Assembly: GCF_018861735.1 (NCBI RefSeq)
Contig: NZ_JAHLEB010000017.1
Span: forward strand, 1 to 64,000
Source: Clostridium lacusfryxellense
GTDB taxonomy: Bacteria; Bacillota; Clostridia; Clostridiales; Clostridiaceae
DNA length: 64,000 bases
Direction of reading: 5' to 3'
Part shown: one piece after another, positions 27,066 to 36,751 of the stretch
Numbering within the stretch: the stretch's first letter is position 1
Layout: the number at the start of each line of letters is the position of its first letter
The notes under the pieces: generated by a model
Database searches by the model: none
What the model saw: the letters and a program-made list of their open reading frames with translations, nothing else
What the model was told of the DNA's origin: nothing
Program-made: the position numbers and the translations under genes

Positions 27066-27890
27066 ATGAAAAAAGTTTTAACGATAGCAGGTTCTGATAG
27101 TTGTGGAGGAGCGGGGGTACAAGCAGATTTGAAAAGTCTTAGTGCTAATGGTGTATATGCGATGAGTGTTATTACAGCGATAACAGCCCAGAATACTATG
27201 GGAGTTTTTGATGTGCTAGACCTAGGAGAAGATATTATTAAGGCACAAATTGACGCTATTTTTACAGATATAAATGTAGATGCAGTTAAAATAGGTATGG
27301 TATCGCAAATTACAACTATTAATGCTATAAGTGAGAAATTAGAGTTATACAAGCCTAAAAATATTGTACTCGATCCTGTAATGATTTCAAAAAGTGGATA
27401 TTCATTATTAAAGCCAGAGTCAAAATCTGCTCTAATTAAAAAATTAATTCCACTAGCATCACTTATCACACCTAATGTACCAGAGGCTGAAGAGATTTTG
27501 CAAGAAATAAATTCCGATATTAAAAAAATTGAAACAGTAGAAGATATGGAAAAGGCAGCAAAAGAAATGTATAAGCTTGGATGTAAAAGTGTTCTTTTAA
27601 AAGGAGGACATATGGTCGGTGATGCAGTAGATGTATTTTATGATGGAAAAGAAATTTTGCATTTTACGTCTAGCAGGATTAATACAAAAAATACTCATGG
27701 AACTGGTTGTACTTTGTCTTCTGCCATAGCTGCAAATTTAGCGCTTGGCCACGACATGAAGGAATCAATAAAAAATTCGAAAGAATATATCACAACAGCT
27801 ATAAAACATTCTTTAGATATCGGTCATGGAGTGGGGCCGACTAATCACTTTTATGAATTATATAAAAAGGCAGGTATGAAAAATGATTAA
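27066..27890 (+). CDS. thiD: Hydroxymethylpyrimidine (phosphate) kinase ThiD
   Basis: The 274-residue ribokinase-like enzyme starts KKVLTIAGSDSCGGAGVQADLKSLSANGVYAMSVITAITAQNT, the ThiD N-terminus. KIGMVSQ, ITPNVPEAEEIL and the anion-hole motif NTHGTGCTLSSAIAANLA follow. It phosphorylates HMP to HMP-P and HMP-PP. ATG 27066 has a strong AGGAGGAAGG site 13 bases after thiW; a start at 27024 within thiW is rejected. Its end overlaps cytX by 8 bases. Confidence 0.95.
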   Translation: MKKVLTIAGSDSCGGAGVQADLKSLSANGVYAMSVITAITAQNTMGVFDVLDLGEDIIKAQIDAIFTDINVDAVKIGMVSQITTINAISEKLELYKPKNIVLDPVMISKSGYSLLKPESKSALIKKLIPLASLITPNVPEAEEILQEINSDIKKIETVEDMEKAAKEMYKLGCKSVLLKGGHMVGDAVDVFYDGKEILHFTSSRINTKNTHGTGCTLSSAIAANLALGHDMKESIKNSKEYITTAIKHSLDIGHGVGPTNHFYELYKKAGMKND

Positions 27891-29100
27891 TGATAAAGAA
27901 AAACTAGGATTTTGGACCTTTGTGTTTTTATGGTTCGGAGCAGCGGTTTCTGCTGCTGAAATACTTACAGGAGGATTTATTGCACCCTTAGGTTTTAAAA
28001 CGGGGGTAATAGTAATTTTGCTTGGACACTTAATTGGAACCGGGATATTAGTCATGGGAGGTATCATAGGTACTAGGGAAAAAGTGCCATCAATGACTTC
28101 AACAAATATTTCTTTTGGAGTATATAGTACTTATTTATTTTCAATTTTAAACATACTTCAACTAATTGGTTGGACGGCAATAATGATAAAAGTAGCAGCT
28201 AGTTCTGTAAATTCAATATCTCAAAGTTTATGGAATTTCAATAATGAGTTAGTATTTATAGTGTTTATTGGATTGCTTACAATTTTGTGGTTATGTTTTG
28301 GAAATAAGGGCATGAAAAAATTAAATATTACAGCAGTATCTTTACTTTTTATATTAACACTGGTCCTTGGAACAATTATTTTTAAAGATAAAACATTACT
28401 TACAAAGGGGAGTACAGGTGCAATATCTTTTGGAGGAGCACTAGAACTTAGTATAATTATGCCTCTTTCTTGGCTACCTTTAATTGCAGACTATACTAGA
28501 TTTGCTAAAAGTGAAAAAACTGGAGCCTACGGTAGTTTTATAGGTTATTTTTTAGGAAGTTCATGGATGTTTATTATAGGACTAGGAGCTGTTATAGTAT
28601 CAAACAATTCAGATATATCAGCTATTATGCTTGCTGCAAATTTAGGAATTACAGCTCTTGGGATAGTAGTTCTATCTACAATAACAACTACATTTTTAGA
28701 TGTGTATTCAGCAGGGGTTTCTTTCCTTAATATTATCCCTAAAATTAGTGAGAAAAAAATTGGTATTATTATGGCCATTATTGGAACTCTTGCGGCTATA
28801 ATATTCCCTATGGCAAACTATGAAGGTTTTTTATATGCAATAGGTTCAGTATTTGCACCACTATTTGCAATATTAATTACCGATTATTTTATAATAAAGA
28901 AAAATATAAAAGTTAACTCCAATGTACTTATAAATTGGGGAGCAATAATAGTTTGGATTATAGGAATAGTGCTTTATTATGTATTTGTTAAAAAGGATTT
29001 GATATTTGGAGCTACAGTTCCAGTAATGGTTATTACAGGATTTATATATACAATAAGTTGGAGGAGGACGTCAAAATGGAAATTAATAAAAAAATCGTAG
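27883..29100 (+). CDS. cytX: CytX, putative hydroxymethylpyrimidine transporter
   Basis: The 405-residue permease of the NCS1 family has about 12 helices. The helix-1 block FLWFGAAVSAAEILTGGFIAPLGF and SWLPLIADYTRFAKS are typical of CytX/CodB-like transporters. CytX proteins occur in TPP-riboswitch operons and are predicted to import HMP. The start overlaps thiD, and its end overlaps the ribosome-binding region of thiM. With ThiW this gives uptake systems for both thiamine halves. Confidence 0.9.
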   Translation: MINDKEKLGFWTFVFLWFGAAVSAAEILTGGFIAPLGFKTGVIVILLGHLIGTGILVMGGIIGTREKVPSMTSTNISFGVYSTYLFSILNILQLIGWTAIMIKVAASSVNSISQSLWNFNNELVFIVFIGLLTILWLCFGNKGMKKLNITAVSLLFILTLVLGTIIFKDKTLLTKGSTGAISFGGALELSIIMPLSWLPLIADYTRFAKSEKTGAYGSFIGYFLGSSWMFIIGLGAVIVSNNSDISAIMLAANLGITALGIVVLSTITTTFLDVYSAGVSFLNIIPKISEKKIGIIMAIIGTLAAIIFPMANYEGFLYAIGSVFAPLFAILITDYFIIKKNIKVNSNVLINWGAIIVWIIGIVLYYVFVKKDLIFGATVPVMVITGFIYTISWRRTSKWKLIKKS

Positions 29101-29912
29101 AATTACTAAAGAATGTAAAAGAGAAAAACCCATTGGTACATCATATAACAAATTATGTTACAGTCAATGATTGTGCTAATATTACACTAGCTATTGGTGC
29201 ATCACCAGTTATGGCAGATGATATTAATGAAGTAAGCGATATGGTATCACTCTCATCATCACTTGTTATAAATATAGGTACTTTAAATAGTAGAAGTGTA
29301 GAATCTATGATAATGGCAGGAAAAAGGGCAAATGAATTAAATATTCCAGTTATATTAGATCCTGTTGGAGTAGGCGCAACAAACTATAGGACAGTAACTG
29401 CTAAAAGAATTATAAGTGAAGTAAAACTCGCAGTTATTCGAGGAAACTTATCTGAAGTAAAAGTACTTTATGGCACCCAAACTAAAACAAAAGGCGTAGA
29501 TTCAATTGAAATAGATTCGGAAAATGTTGATGAGTTTGCACAAGAGAAAGAAATGGCAAGTGCTCTTGCAATTAGATTAAATACAGTAGTAGCTATAACG
29601 GGTGCTAGAGACGTTATATCAGACGGAAAGACTATTTATAGTGTTGCTAATGGTCACAAGATAATGTCTAAGGTTACAGGGACAGGATGTATGTGTACCT
29701 CGCTCATTGGATCGTACCTTGGAGCAGGAGATAACAATTTAATAGCTGCGGTTGCAGGAATTGTATCAATGGGCATTGCAGGAGAGGTAGCATACTCTGG
29801 ATTAGATAAAAATATTGACGGTACAGGAACATTAAAAGTAAAAATACTAGATATTATTTATAATTTATCCGAGAATTTAATAATGAAGAGGAGCAAAATA
29901 AATGAAGAATAA
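29076..29912 (+). CDS. thiM: Hydroxyethylthiazole kinase ThiM
   Basis: The 278-residue kinase has the ThiM signature KNPLVHHITNYVTVNDCANITLAIGASPVMADD, DPVGVGATNYR and the catalytic-anion motif KVTGTGCMCTSLIGSYLG. It phosphorylates 4-methyl-5-hydroxyethylthiazole. ATG 29076 with GGAGGAGG upstream is preferred to 29058. It overlaps cytX at the front and thiE at the end by 11 bases. Confidence 0.95.
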   Translation: MEINKKIVELLKNVKEKNPLVHHITNYVTVNDCANITLAIGASPVMADDINEVSDMVSLSSSLVINIGTLNSRSVESMIMAGKRANELNIPVILDPVGVGATNYRTVTAKRIISEVKLAVIRGNLSEVKVLYGTQTKTKGVDSIEIDSENVDEFAQEKEMASALAIRLNTVVAITGARDVISDGKTIYSVANGHKIMSKVTGTGCMCTSLIGSYLGAGDNNLIAAVAGIVSMGIAGEVAYSGLDKNIDGTGTLKVKILDIIYNLSENLIMKRSKINEE

Positions 29913-30528
29913 TCTGAATTACACTCTTTACCTTGTTACAGATAGAGAAGTATTATTAGATACAGATATATATTCTGCAGTAGAGCAGGCAATAAAAGGC
30001 GGAGTTACATTAGTTCAGCTTAGGGAAAAATGTATAGGCACTTTAGAATTTTACAATATTGCAGTGGAAATGAAAAAAATTACCGATAAATATAAAATTC
30101 CTCTTATAATTAACGATAGAATTGATATTGCACTAGCTATAGATGCTGCGGGGGTTCATCTAGGTCAAAGTGATATGTCTGCAGATATAGCAAGAATCAT
30201 AATAGGAAATAATAAGATAATAGGAGTTTCTACTTCTTCACTTATTGAAGCTATAAAGGCAGAAAAACAAGGTGCAGACTATGTGGGTGTTGGGGCTATG
30301 TTCCCTACAACTACCAAAAATGATGCAGATGCAGTATCTGTGTTATGTTTAAAGGAAATAAAAGAAGGTATTTCTATTCCTGTAGTTGCTATTGGTGGAA
30401 TAAATCAAAACAACGTAGATTTACTTAAGATAGCCAATATTGATGGTATAGCTGTGGTATCAGATATACTCGGCAAAAAATGTATTAAAGAAGCAGCTGA
30501 AGAATTGTTGTCAAACATAAAAATATAA
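29902..30528 (+). CDS. thiE: Thiamine-phosphate synthase ThiE
   Basis: The 208-residue TIM-barrel enzyme shows LYLVTDREVL, GVTLVQLREK, PLIINDRIDIALAIDAAGVHLGQSDM, GVSTSS, DYVGVGAMFPTTTK and VVAIGGINQNN in the expected order. It joins HMP-PP and thiazole phosphate to thiamine phosphate. GAGGAG lies upstream inside thiM. As last gene of the operon it is followed by a strong terminator. No de novo genes (thiC, thiG, thiH) are in the operon, so it is a salvage unit. Confidence 0.95.
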   Translation: MKNNLNYTLYLVTDREVLLDTDIYSAVEQAIKGGVTLVQLREKCIGTLEFYNIAVEMKKITDKYKIPLIINDRIDIALAIDAAGVHLGQSDMSADIARIIIGNNKIIGVSTSSLIEAIKAEKQGADYVGVGAMFPTTTKNDADAVSVLCLKEIKEGISIPVVAIGGINQNNVDLLKIANIDGIAVVSDILGKKCIKEAAEELLSNIKI

Positions 30529-30540
30529 ATATTAGTATAC

Positions 30541-30577
30541 AAAAGCCCAATAGGATTAATAATCTTATTGGGCTTTT
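30541..30577 (+). terminator. Terminator after thiE
   Basis: AAAAGCCCAATA pairs with TATTGGGCTTTT, with further inner pairing. Confidence 0.9.
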
Positions 30578-30682
30578 ATAATTATTTATATTTGATAAAA
30601 TATGGAGTTATATTCTAAAATATGGTAAGATATATATAGTAAACATAGTAAACTAAGTTTATAACAATGAGGGGTGTGGATT

Positions 30683-31900
30683 ATGACAATTGAAGGAAAA
30701 GTTTTAATTGCTCAAGGTGGAGGACCAACTGCCGTTATTAATCAATCATTAGTGGGTGCTGTACTAGAAGCAAGAAAATTTACGCAAGTAACAAAGGTAT
30801 ATGGTGCAATAAATGGAGTACATGGAATTATTAATGAAAATTTTTATGATTTAAGCCGTGAAACAACCCATAATTTAGAACAGGTTGCTATGACTCCGTC
30901 ATCCGCGCTTTTATCTACTAGGGACAAGCCTGATGAGAAATATTGTAGAGAAATATTTACCGTACTTAAAGGCCATGATATAAGATATTTCTTTTATGTT
31001 GGTGGAAATGATTCAGCAGATACAGTTAGAATAGTAAATCAGCAAGCTAAAATAGCAAATTACGATCTTAGAGCGATTCATATACCAAAAACAATAGATA
31101 ATGACTTAATGATTAATGATCATACACCGGGATATGGATCGGCAGCTAAATATATAACAAATGCATTTATTGGAGTTAATCTAGATAATAGAGCACTACC
31201 AGGTGTATATATCGGTGTAGTCATGGGACGTCATGCTGGATTTTTAGCAGCATCAGCAGCACTAGCAAAAAAATACGAAGATGATGGCCCACATTTAATA
31301 TATTTACCAGAAAAAGTATTTAAAATTGATAAATTTTTAATCGACGTCAAAAACGTTTATGAAAAATATGGAAGATGTGTAATAGCCGTTTCAGAGGGTA
31401 TTGCAGATGAAAATGGAGTACCAATTATTGCTAGCCTAATGGAGAAAATAGAAAAAGATGCTCATGGAAACATTCAACTCTCAGGAACTGGTGCATTAGG
31501 TGATCTCCTATGCAAGTACATTAGAAACAAATTGAACATTAGTAGAGTTAGATCGGATACATTTGGATATCCTCAAAGGAGTTTCATGGGATGTTACTCA
31601 GATGTAGATATGAATGAAGCTCGTGAAGTAGGAGAAAAAGCTGCACAATTTGCGTTGTGGGATAATGTTGATGGTTCAATTACTATTCATAGAACAGGGC
31701 ATTATTCAGTAGACTATAGACTTACATCAATTGAGCAAGTAGCGGGCAAGACAAAGGTAATGCCTGATGATTTCATTAACAAAGAATGTAATAATGTAAC
31801 TGATGCATTCTTAAGTTATGCTAGACCGCTATTAGGTTCAGATATGCATTATGCACATAGACTTAGAGCAATTAGAGTTCCTAAAATTTTAAATAAATAA
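30683..31900 (+). CDS. pfp: Phosphofructokinase, pyrophosphate-dependent type
   Basis: The protein has 405 residues, longer than the usual bacterial ATP-PFK of about 320. It begins KVLIAQGGGPTAVINQS. The phosphoryl-donor site reads GGNDS, where the Asp takes the place of the Gly of ATP enzymes, and the catalytic loop reads PKTIDND, where Lys replaces the Gly of PGTIDND. Both changes are diagnostic of PPi-dependent enzymes. MGRHAGF is the fructose-6-phosphate site. It would catalyse reversible F6P + PPi to FBP + Pi. The ATG at 30683 has GAGGGGTG upstream. It is a single-gene unit. Confidence 0.9.
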   Translation: MTIEGKVLIAQGGGPTAVINQSLVGAVLEARKFTQVTKVYGAINGVHGIINENFYDLSRETTHNLEQVAMTPSSALLSTRDKPDEKYCREIFTVLKGHDIRYFFYVGGNDSADTVRIVNQQAKIANYDLRAIHIPKTIDNDLMINDHTPGYGSAAKYITNAFIGVNLDNRALPGVYIGVVMGRHAGFLAASAALAKKYEDDGPHLIYLPEKVFKIDKFLIDVKNVYEKYGRCVIAVSEGIADENGVPIIASLMEKIEKDAHGNIQLSGTGALGDLLCKYIRNKLNISRVRSDTFGYPQRSFMGCYSDVDMNEAREVGEKAAQFALWDNVDGSITIHRTGHYSVDYRLTSIEQVAGKTKVMPDDFINKECNNVTDAFLSYARPLLGSDMHYAHRLRAIRVPKILNK

Positions 31901-31921
31901 CTAGTTGAGTAAATAACAAAC

Positions 31922-31974
31922 TTAGGCGTTTTTAGATAAAAAGCATTCATTGCTATCTATTTAAAAACGCCTAA
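31922..31974 (+). terminator. Bidirectional terminator between pfp and alaX
   Basis: TTAGGCGTTTTTAGATA and TATCTATTTAAAAACGCCTAA are inverted copies, the right arm having a four-base insert. It serves two convergent genes. Confidence 0.75.
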
Positions 31975-32034
31975 TATTTATGTCTATTAATTGTTACTTA
32001 TAAATAGAGTTACTTGTAAATAAAGTTTTATCAT

Positions 32035-33249
32035 TTAATTTGATATGGGAGATATACTTTCCTTAATTTTACTGTAAGCATAATCAAGGGATGAATCTAA
32101 ATTATTATTATTTTTTCCTCCACCTTGTGCAGAAAAATTGGAGCCACCACCTTTTCCATCGATTAGTGTTATGGCATCCCTTAGAAGGTCACCCATACTA
32201 ATGATATTTAAATCCTTTGAACACATAAACAAAAGGTTAGCTTTATCATTTGATGTTACTCCAAATAAAATTATAACTTTAGAGTTTGATACAAGTTTTG
32301 TGGCTAGTGTATTAATATATTTTAAATCACCATTATCATATATACATTTAAGTATCTTTACATCTTGTATCTTTTGAGCTGATACTAACATGTTTTGAAC
32401 CTCATATTCCGCAACTTGTGCCTTTAGGGCCCTTTTTTGCGTTAGTGCCTTATTAAGTTCTCCAGAGAGACGTTCTACTTCAGATAAAACATTAGAATTA
32501 TTACAAGATAAAAGTTTAGACATTTTGCCTATGTCTTCATGTTTTGAAATATAATCAGAAACTGCTCTTTGTCCACATAAAAATTCAATTCTTAAACCTG
32601 TTTTATATTTTTCTAATTTTATAACCTTAATTAACTGTACCTCAATAGTTGAATTAGGGTGCACACCACCGCAAGGGCTAATATCGATATCACCAATTTT
32701 AACTATTCTAACTTGTTCACCAGCTTTTAAAGGAATTTTTTTCAGAGATAATTTTTTTAGCTCCGACTTCGTTGGGTATATAACTTCTACATTAATATTA
32801 TTTGATACTATTTCGTTAGCGCTTTTTTGCGCTGTATTAATATCATCACTACTAATTACCTTATCAAGGTCAATAGTTGTAGAATTTAAACCAAGATGAA
32901 AACCAATTGTATTTGCATTAAATAAGTTAAGTATAACAGCAGAAAGTATGTGCTGACCTAGATGTTGTTTCATATAGTCGTATCTTTTATCGAAGTCGAT
33001 GCTGCATTTAACCCTGTGAATTTTCAGTGGTTTAATTTCAACCACATGATATATTATGCCTTCTTCTTCATATACAAATGATACGAAGGCATCATTTATG
33101 TACCCAGTATCACTTGGTTGACCGCCACCTTCAGGGTAAAAACAGGTTTTGTCTAGTTCAATGTGATATTTATTTTTTTTTTCGATTACATTTATTATCT
33201 CAGCTGTAAATGACGTTTGATATTGATTTTCATAATACAATTTTTCCAA
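32035..33249 (-). CDS. alaX: Alanyl-tRNA editing protein, AlaX-L type with DHHA1 domain
   Basis: The 404-residue protein resembles the editing half of alanyl-tRNA synthetase. An N-terminal beta domain carries CFYPEGGGQPSDTG, the zinc site is formed by His96 and His100 (QHLGQH) with Cys193 and His197 (CGGVH), and a C-terminal DHHA1 domain has GKGGGSNFSAQGGGKNNN. It hydrolyses Ser- or Gly-tRNA(Ala) in trans. The length and DHHA1 tail put it in the long AlaX class. It is a monocistronic gene on the minus strand. Confidence 0.92.
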   Translation of the reverse strand: MEKLYYENQYQTSFTAEIINVIEKKNKYHIELDKTCFYPEGGGQPSDTGYINDAFVSFVYEEEGIIYHVVEIKPLKIHRVKCSIDFDKRYDYMKQHLGQHILSAVILNLFNANTIGFHLGLNSTTIDLDKVISSDDINTAQKSANEIVSNNINVEVIYPTKSELKKLSLKKIPLKAGEQVRIVKIGDIDISPCGGVHPNSTIEVQLIKVIKLEKYKTGLRIEFLCGQRAVSDYISKHEDIGKMSKLLSCNNSNVLSEVERLSGELNKALTQKRALKAQVAEYEVQNMLVSAQKIQDVKILKCIYDNGDLKYINTLATKLVSNSKVIILFGVTSNDKANLLFMCSKDLNIISMGDLLRDAITLIDGKGGGSNFSAQGGGKNNNNLDSSLDYAYSKIKESISPISN

Positions 33250-33440
33250 GGTTTACATCTCCTATACTTATAATAGTATGTATAATATTTTAATCTATAT
33301 TGTTCTATGTTTTAGTCTACATTGTATCATATAAATATTATAATACGAAAAATAAAAATCATTATATGTATACAGATTTGCTAACTAAGAAACACTAACA
33401 TTAAAAATATATAATATAATAATTAATTAGGTGGGATAAA

Positions 33441-34658
33441 ATGGAATTGCAATATGTTCAAGGTAAACCTCTGTTTACAAATATAAATAAAGTACCTAAG
33501 CAGTATAGTTATTTAACAAATAATATAGAAACAGATGTAATAATAGTTGGAGGAGGAGTTACAGGAAGTATTTTAGGATACTATTTTTCTAAACATAACA
33601 TTAAATGTGTAATTTTAGAAAAACATAGGATAGGTTATTGTAGCACAGGGCTTACTACATCATTACTTCAGTATGAACTAGATGATAAACTAAGTGATTT
33701 AATGGAAACTACAACTAAGCAAGATGTGATAAGGTCCTATGAACTTGGACAAAAGGCCTTGAGGGAAATAGATGGTATAATAAATGAGTATGGAAACAAA
33801 TGCGATTATATGAAAAAGGACACATTATTATATACTTCGAAAAAATTAGAGAGAAATGAAATATACGAAGAGTATAAGGTTAGGAAAGAAAATGGATTTG
33901 ATGTAGATTTTATTGATGAGTCTAATAATCCCTTTAGCTTTGATTTAAAAGCTGGTGTTTACAGTAATAATGGTGGAGCACAATTTGATCCTTATAAGTA
34001 CACTCACCAATTGCTAGATATTTGCTTGAAAAGGGGAGTTAGAGTGTATGAAAATACGAAGGTAGTGAAAGTCGACTACGAGAGTAGTGGAGTAGTTGTA
34101 GAAACATCTTATGGTTACAAGGTACGCGCCGCAAAAATTATTGTGGCTACGGGGTATAACACAGAATTATTTACTAAAAGAAATTTTGGTACTAAAACTA
34201 CCACTTATAACATAGCTACAAAACCTATTTCTGATTTTTCAGGGTGGCACAATAGAGTGCTAATTAGGGATAATTATCTAGCATATAATTATTATAGAAC
34301 AACGTTAGATAATAGAATAATAATAGGTGGTGAAGATATAAGGTTTGTGCCAGATATATTTAATGAAAAAATGGCAGAGGAAAAATACAATATATTAGAG
34401 CAAAGATTAAAATCCATGTTTAAAGATATTAAGGATATAGAAGTAGAATATAAATATTGTGGAGCTTTTGCATCAACTAAGGATAACTTGGGCTTTATAG
34501 GAGAAGATCCTGATAATAATAAATTATGGTATTGTCTTGGTTATGGAGCGAATGGGATACTATTTTCAATGTTAGGTGGAATGATGCTCAGTGATTTATA
34601 TTTAGGTAAAAGAAATGATGATTTAAAATTATTTAAAGTTGATAGATTCGATAATTAA
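33441..34658 (+). CDS. FAD-dependent oxidoreductase, DAO family
   Basis: The 405-residue protein has a dinucleotide-binding fold at its N-terminus (TDVIIVGGGVTGSILGYYFSKHN; GGGVTG at 37-42), the acidic end of strand 2 (CVILEKHRIGYCSTG), a central substrate domain and a C-terminal FAD closure (LWYCLGYGANGILFSMLGGMMLSDL). This is the D-amino-acid oxidase/glycine oxidase-like family of amine or hydroxy-acid oxidases. It lacks a C-terminal Rieske domain seen in some relatives. The substrate is unknown and the flanking genes give no clue. Confidence 0.85.
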   Translation: MELQYVQGKPLFTNINKVPKQYSYLTNNIETDVIIVGGGVTGSILGYYFSKHNIKCVILEKHRIGYCSTGLTTSLLQYELDDKLSDLMETTTKQDVIRSYELGQKALREIDGIINEYGNKCDYMKKDTLLYTSKKLERNEIYEEYKVRKENGFDVDFIDESNNPFSFDLKAGVYSNNGGAQFDPYKYTHQLLDICLKRGVRVYENTKVVKVDYESSGVVVETSYGYKVRAAKIIVATGYNTELFTKRNFGTKTTTYNIATKPISDFSGWHNRVLIRDNYLAYNYYRTTLDNRIIIGGEDIRFVPDIFNEKMAEEKYNILEQRLKSMFKDIKDIEVEYKYCGAFASTKDNLGFIGEDPDNNKLWYCLGYGANGILFSMLGGMMLSDLYLGKRNDDLKLFKVDRFDN

Positions 34659-34685
34659 AATAAGCAAGTTCTTGCGTATCTTAAG

Positions 34686-34717
34686 CAAGCTCATAATTAC
34701 TATGGGCTTGTTTTTTT
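34686..34717 (+). terminator. Terminator after the FAD oxidoreductase
   Basis: CAAGCTCAT pairs with ATGGGCTTG around AATTACT, followed by seven Ts. Confidence 0.9.
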
Positions 34718-34824
34718 ATTGTTTAATTATATTGTAAATAATTTTTTTAGTTTTAATCATGTTCACTATACCTCCTTGCATATAAATTAATAGTATCAAA
34801 AAACACTACCTTAGGAGGTATCAA

Positions 34825-36747
34825 ATGGATCTTAAAGATATAATACAAAATGATAGAGAAGCTAAAATCAAAAGTAAATTTGAAGGAACCTTTTTAGAAT
34901 ATTTGGATATAATTAAGGAAAACCCTGATAAGGCGAAGCTATCGCATAAAAGGATGTATGACACAATAATTAAGGGTGGTTTTAAAATTTTAAAACCAGA
35001 AGAAAATCCACGAATAAGAAAAATATATGGTAATGATATTATAAAAAGATTTGATTTTTTTAAAGATGATTTTTTTGGAATTGATAAAGTACTTATGAAA
35101 CTTGTAAGTTACTTTTACTCCGCATCTATGAGGGGAGAGGAATCAAGACAAGTATTGTATTTAGCAGGACCTGTCGGGGCTGGAAAGTCGTCACTGGTGG
35201 AAGCTTTAAAAAATGCTTTTGAAAATACGGAACCTGTATATATTTTAAAAGGATGCCCTATGAATGAAGAACCATTACATTTAGTGCCAAAACATCTACG
35301 AGGCGATTTTGAGAAAATACTTAATGTGAAAATTGAAGGTGATCTTTGTCCAGCATGTAAATATAAATTACTTAATGAATATAATGGAGAATATGAAAAA
35401 TTTCCTGTTACTACTACTTCATTTTCAATAAGATCAAGAAAAGGTATAGGCGTTGTTCCACCTGTAGATCCTAACAATCAAGATACATCGATTTTAACGG
35501 GGTCAGTTGATATATCTAAAATGGATATGTACTCGGAGGATGACCCAAGGGTGTTTTCTCTTAATGGAGCATTTAATGTTGGCAATAGAGGACTAGTGGA
35601 ATTTATTGAAGTATTCAAAAATGACGTTGAATACCTTCACACAATAATAACTGCAACTCAAGAAAAATCAATACCATCACCAGGCAAAGGTTCTATGATT
35701 TATTTTGATGGAATAATTATTGCTCATTCTAATGAAGCAGAATGGAATAGATTTAAGTCAGATCATACAAATGAAGCTATTTTAGATAGAATAGTAAAGG
35801 TAGAGGTTCCTTATTGCCTCGAGCTAAATGAGGAGATTAAGATTTACGATAAGATACTTAAAAAGAGTAACTTTAAGCCACATATAGCACCACATACTAT
35901 TGAAACTGCAGCAATGTTCGCATTGCTCTCAAGGTTTACACCATCAAATAAGGTCGATCCTATAACGAAACTTAAGATATATAATGGTGAGGAAATAGTA
36001 GAGAAGGGAACTACTAAGAAAATGGATATTAGTGAACTAAGGGAAGAAGCAGGTCCGGATGAAGGGATGCACGGAATTTCCACAAGATTTATAGTAAAGG
36101 CAATTGATAATGCTATCTCAAACTCAGAATCAGATTGTATAAATCCTTTAAGTATTATGGAGAGTATTATTAAATCCGTTAGGGAAATGGACATTGCGGA
36201 AGACGAGAAAAAGAAGTATATGGGATTTGTTCAGGATAGTATAAGGAAGGAATATAACAAAATATTGGAGAAAGAAGTAACCAAGGCCTTTATACACAGC
36301 TATAAGGAACAAGCCGAAAGTTTATTTGATAATTATATAGATAATGCAGAAGCATTTGTTAATAAAGCAAAATTAAAGGATAAAGCTACAGGAGAGGAAC
36401 TTCAAGCAGATGAGTCATTTATGCGGTCAATAGAAGAACAGATTGGGATCTCTGAAAGCTCTTCAAAGGGGTTTAGAAGTGATGTGACTTCATATATGTT
36501 TTATGTGGTTAGAAATGGTGGGAAAATAAAATATGAGTCTTATGAGCCTTTAAAGGAAGCAATTGAAAAGAAATTAACAAGTTCAGTAAAAGAACTATCG
36601 AGAATTATAACTAGATCTAGAGTACGGGATAAGGATCAAGATGAAAAATATAATGTGATGGTTGAGCAAATGAAGGAAAATGGTTATTGTGATCATTGTT
36701 GTGACGTAATACTTAAATACGCAGCTAACAATTTATGGAAGGACTAA
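34825..36747 (+). CDS. prkA: PrkA family serine protein kinase/AAA+ protein
   Basis: The 640-residue PrkA/YeaG protein has an AAA+ N-terminal half with a Walker A motif at about 115-122 (GPVGAGKS), a CPACKYKLL zinc-like knuckle, and the family blocks [50 protein letters not shown] and [22 protein letters not shown]. PrkA acts in sporulation and stress responses in Firmicutes; kinase and AAA+ protease activities have both been proposed. AGGAGG precedes the ATG. It is the first gene of the conserved prkA-yhbH-spoVR unit. Confidence 0.94.
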   Translation: MDLKDIIQNDREAKIKSKFEGTFLEYLDIIKENPDKAKLSHKRMYDTIIKGGFKILKPEENPRIRKIYGNDIIKRFDFFKDDFFGIDKVLMKLVSYFYSASMRGEESRQVLYLAGPVGAGKSSLVEALKNAFENTEPVYILKGCPMNEEPLHLVPKHLRGDFEKILNVKIEGDLCPACKYKLLNEYNGEYEKFPVTTTSFSIRSRKGIGVVPPVDPNNQDTSILTGSVDISKMDMYSEDDPRVFSLNGAFNVGNRGLVEFIEVFKNDVEYLHTIITATQEKSIPSPGKGSMIYFDGIIIAHSNEAEWNRFKSDHTNEAILDRIVKVEVPYCLELNEEIKIYDKILKKSNFKPHIAPHTIETAAMFALLSRFTPSNKVDPITKLKIYNGEEIVEKGTTKKMDISELREEAGPDEGMHGISTRFIVKAIDNAISNSESDCINPLSIMESIIKSVREMDIAEDEKKKYMGFVQDSIRKEYNKILEKEVTKAFIHSYKEQAESLFDNYIDNAEAFVNKAKLKDKATGEELQADESFMRSIEEQIGISESSSKGFRSDVTSYMFYVVRNGGKIKYESYEPLKEAIEKKLTSSVKELSRIITRSRVRDKDQDEKYNVMVEQMKENGYCDHCCDVILKYAANNLWKD

Positions 36748-36751
36748 TCCT

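Noticed and set aside
27020-27469. Minus-strand ORF of 149 codons over thiW/thiD
   Set aside because: It is the shadow of ThiD, whose motifs are certain; the composition of the reverse frame is low-complexity.
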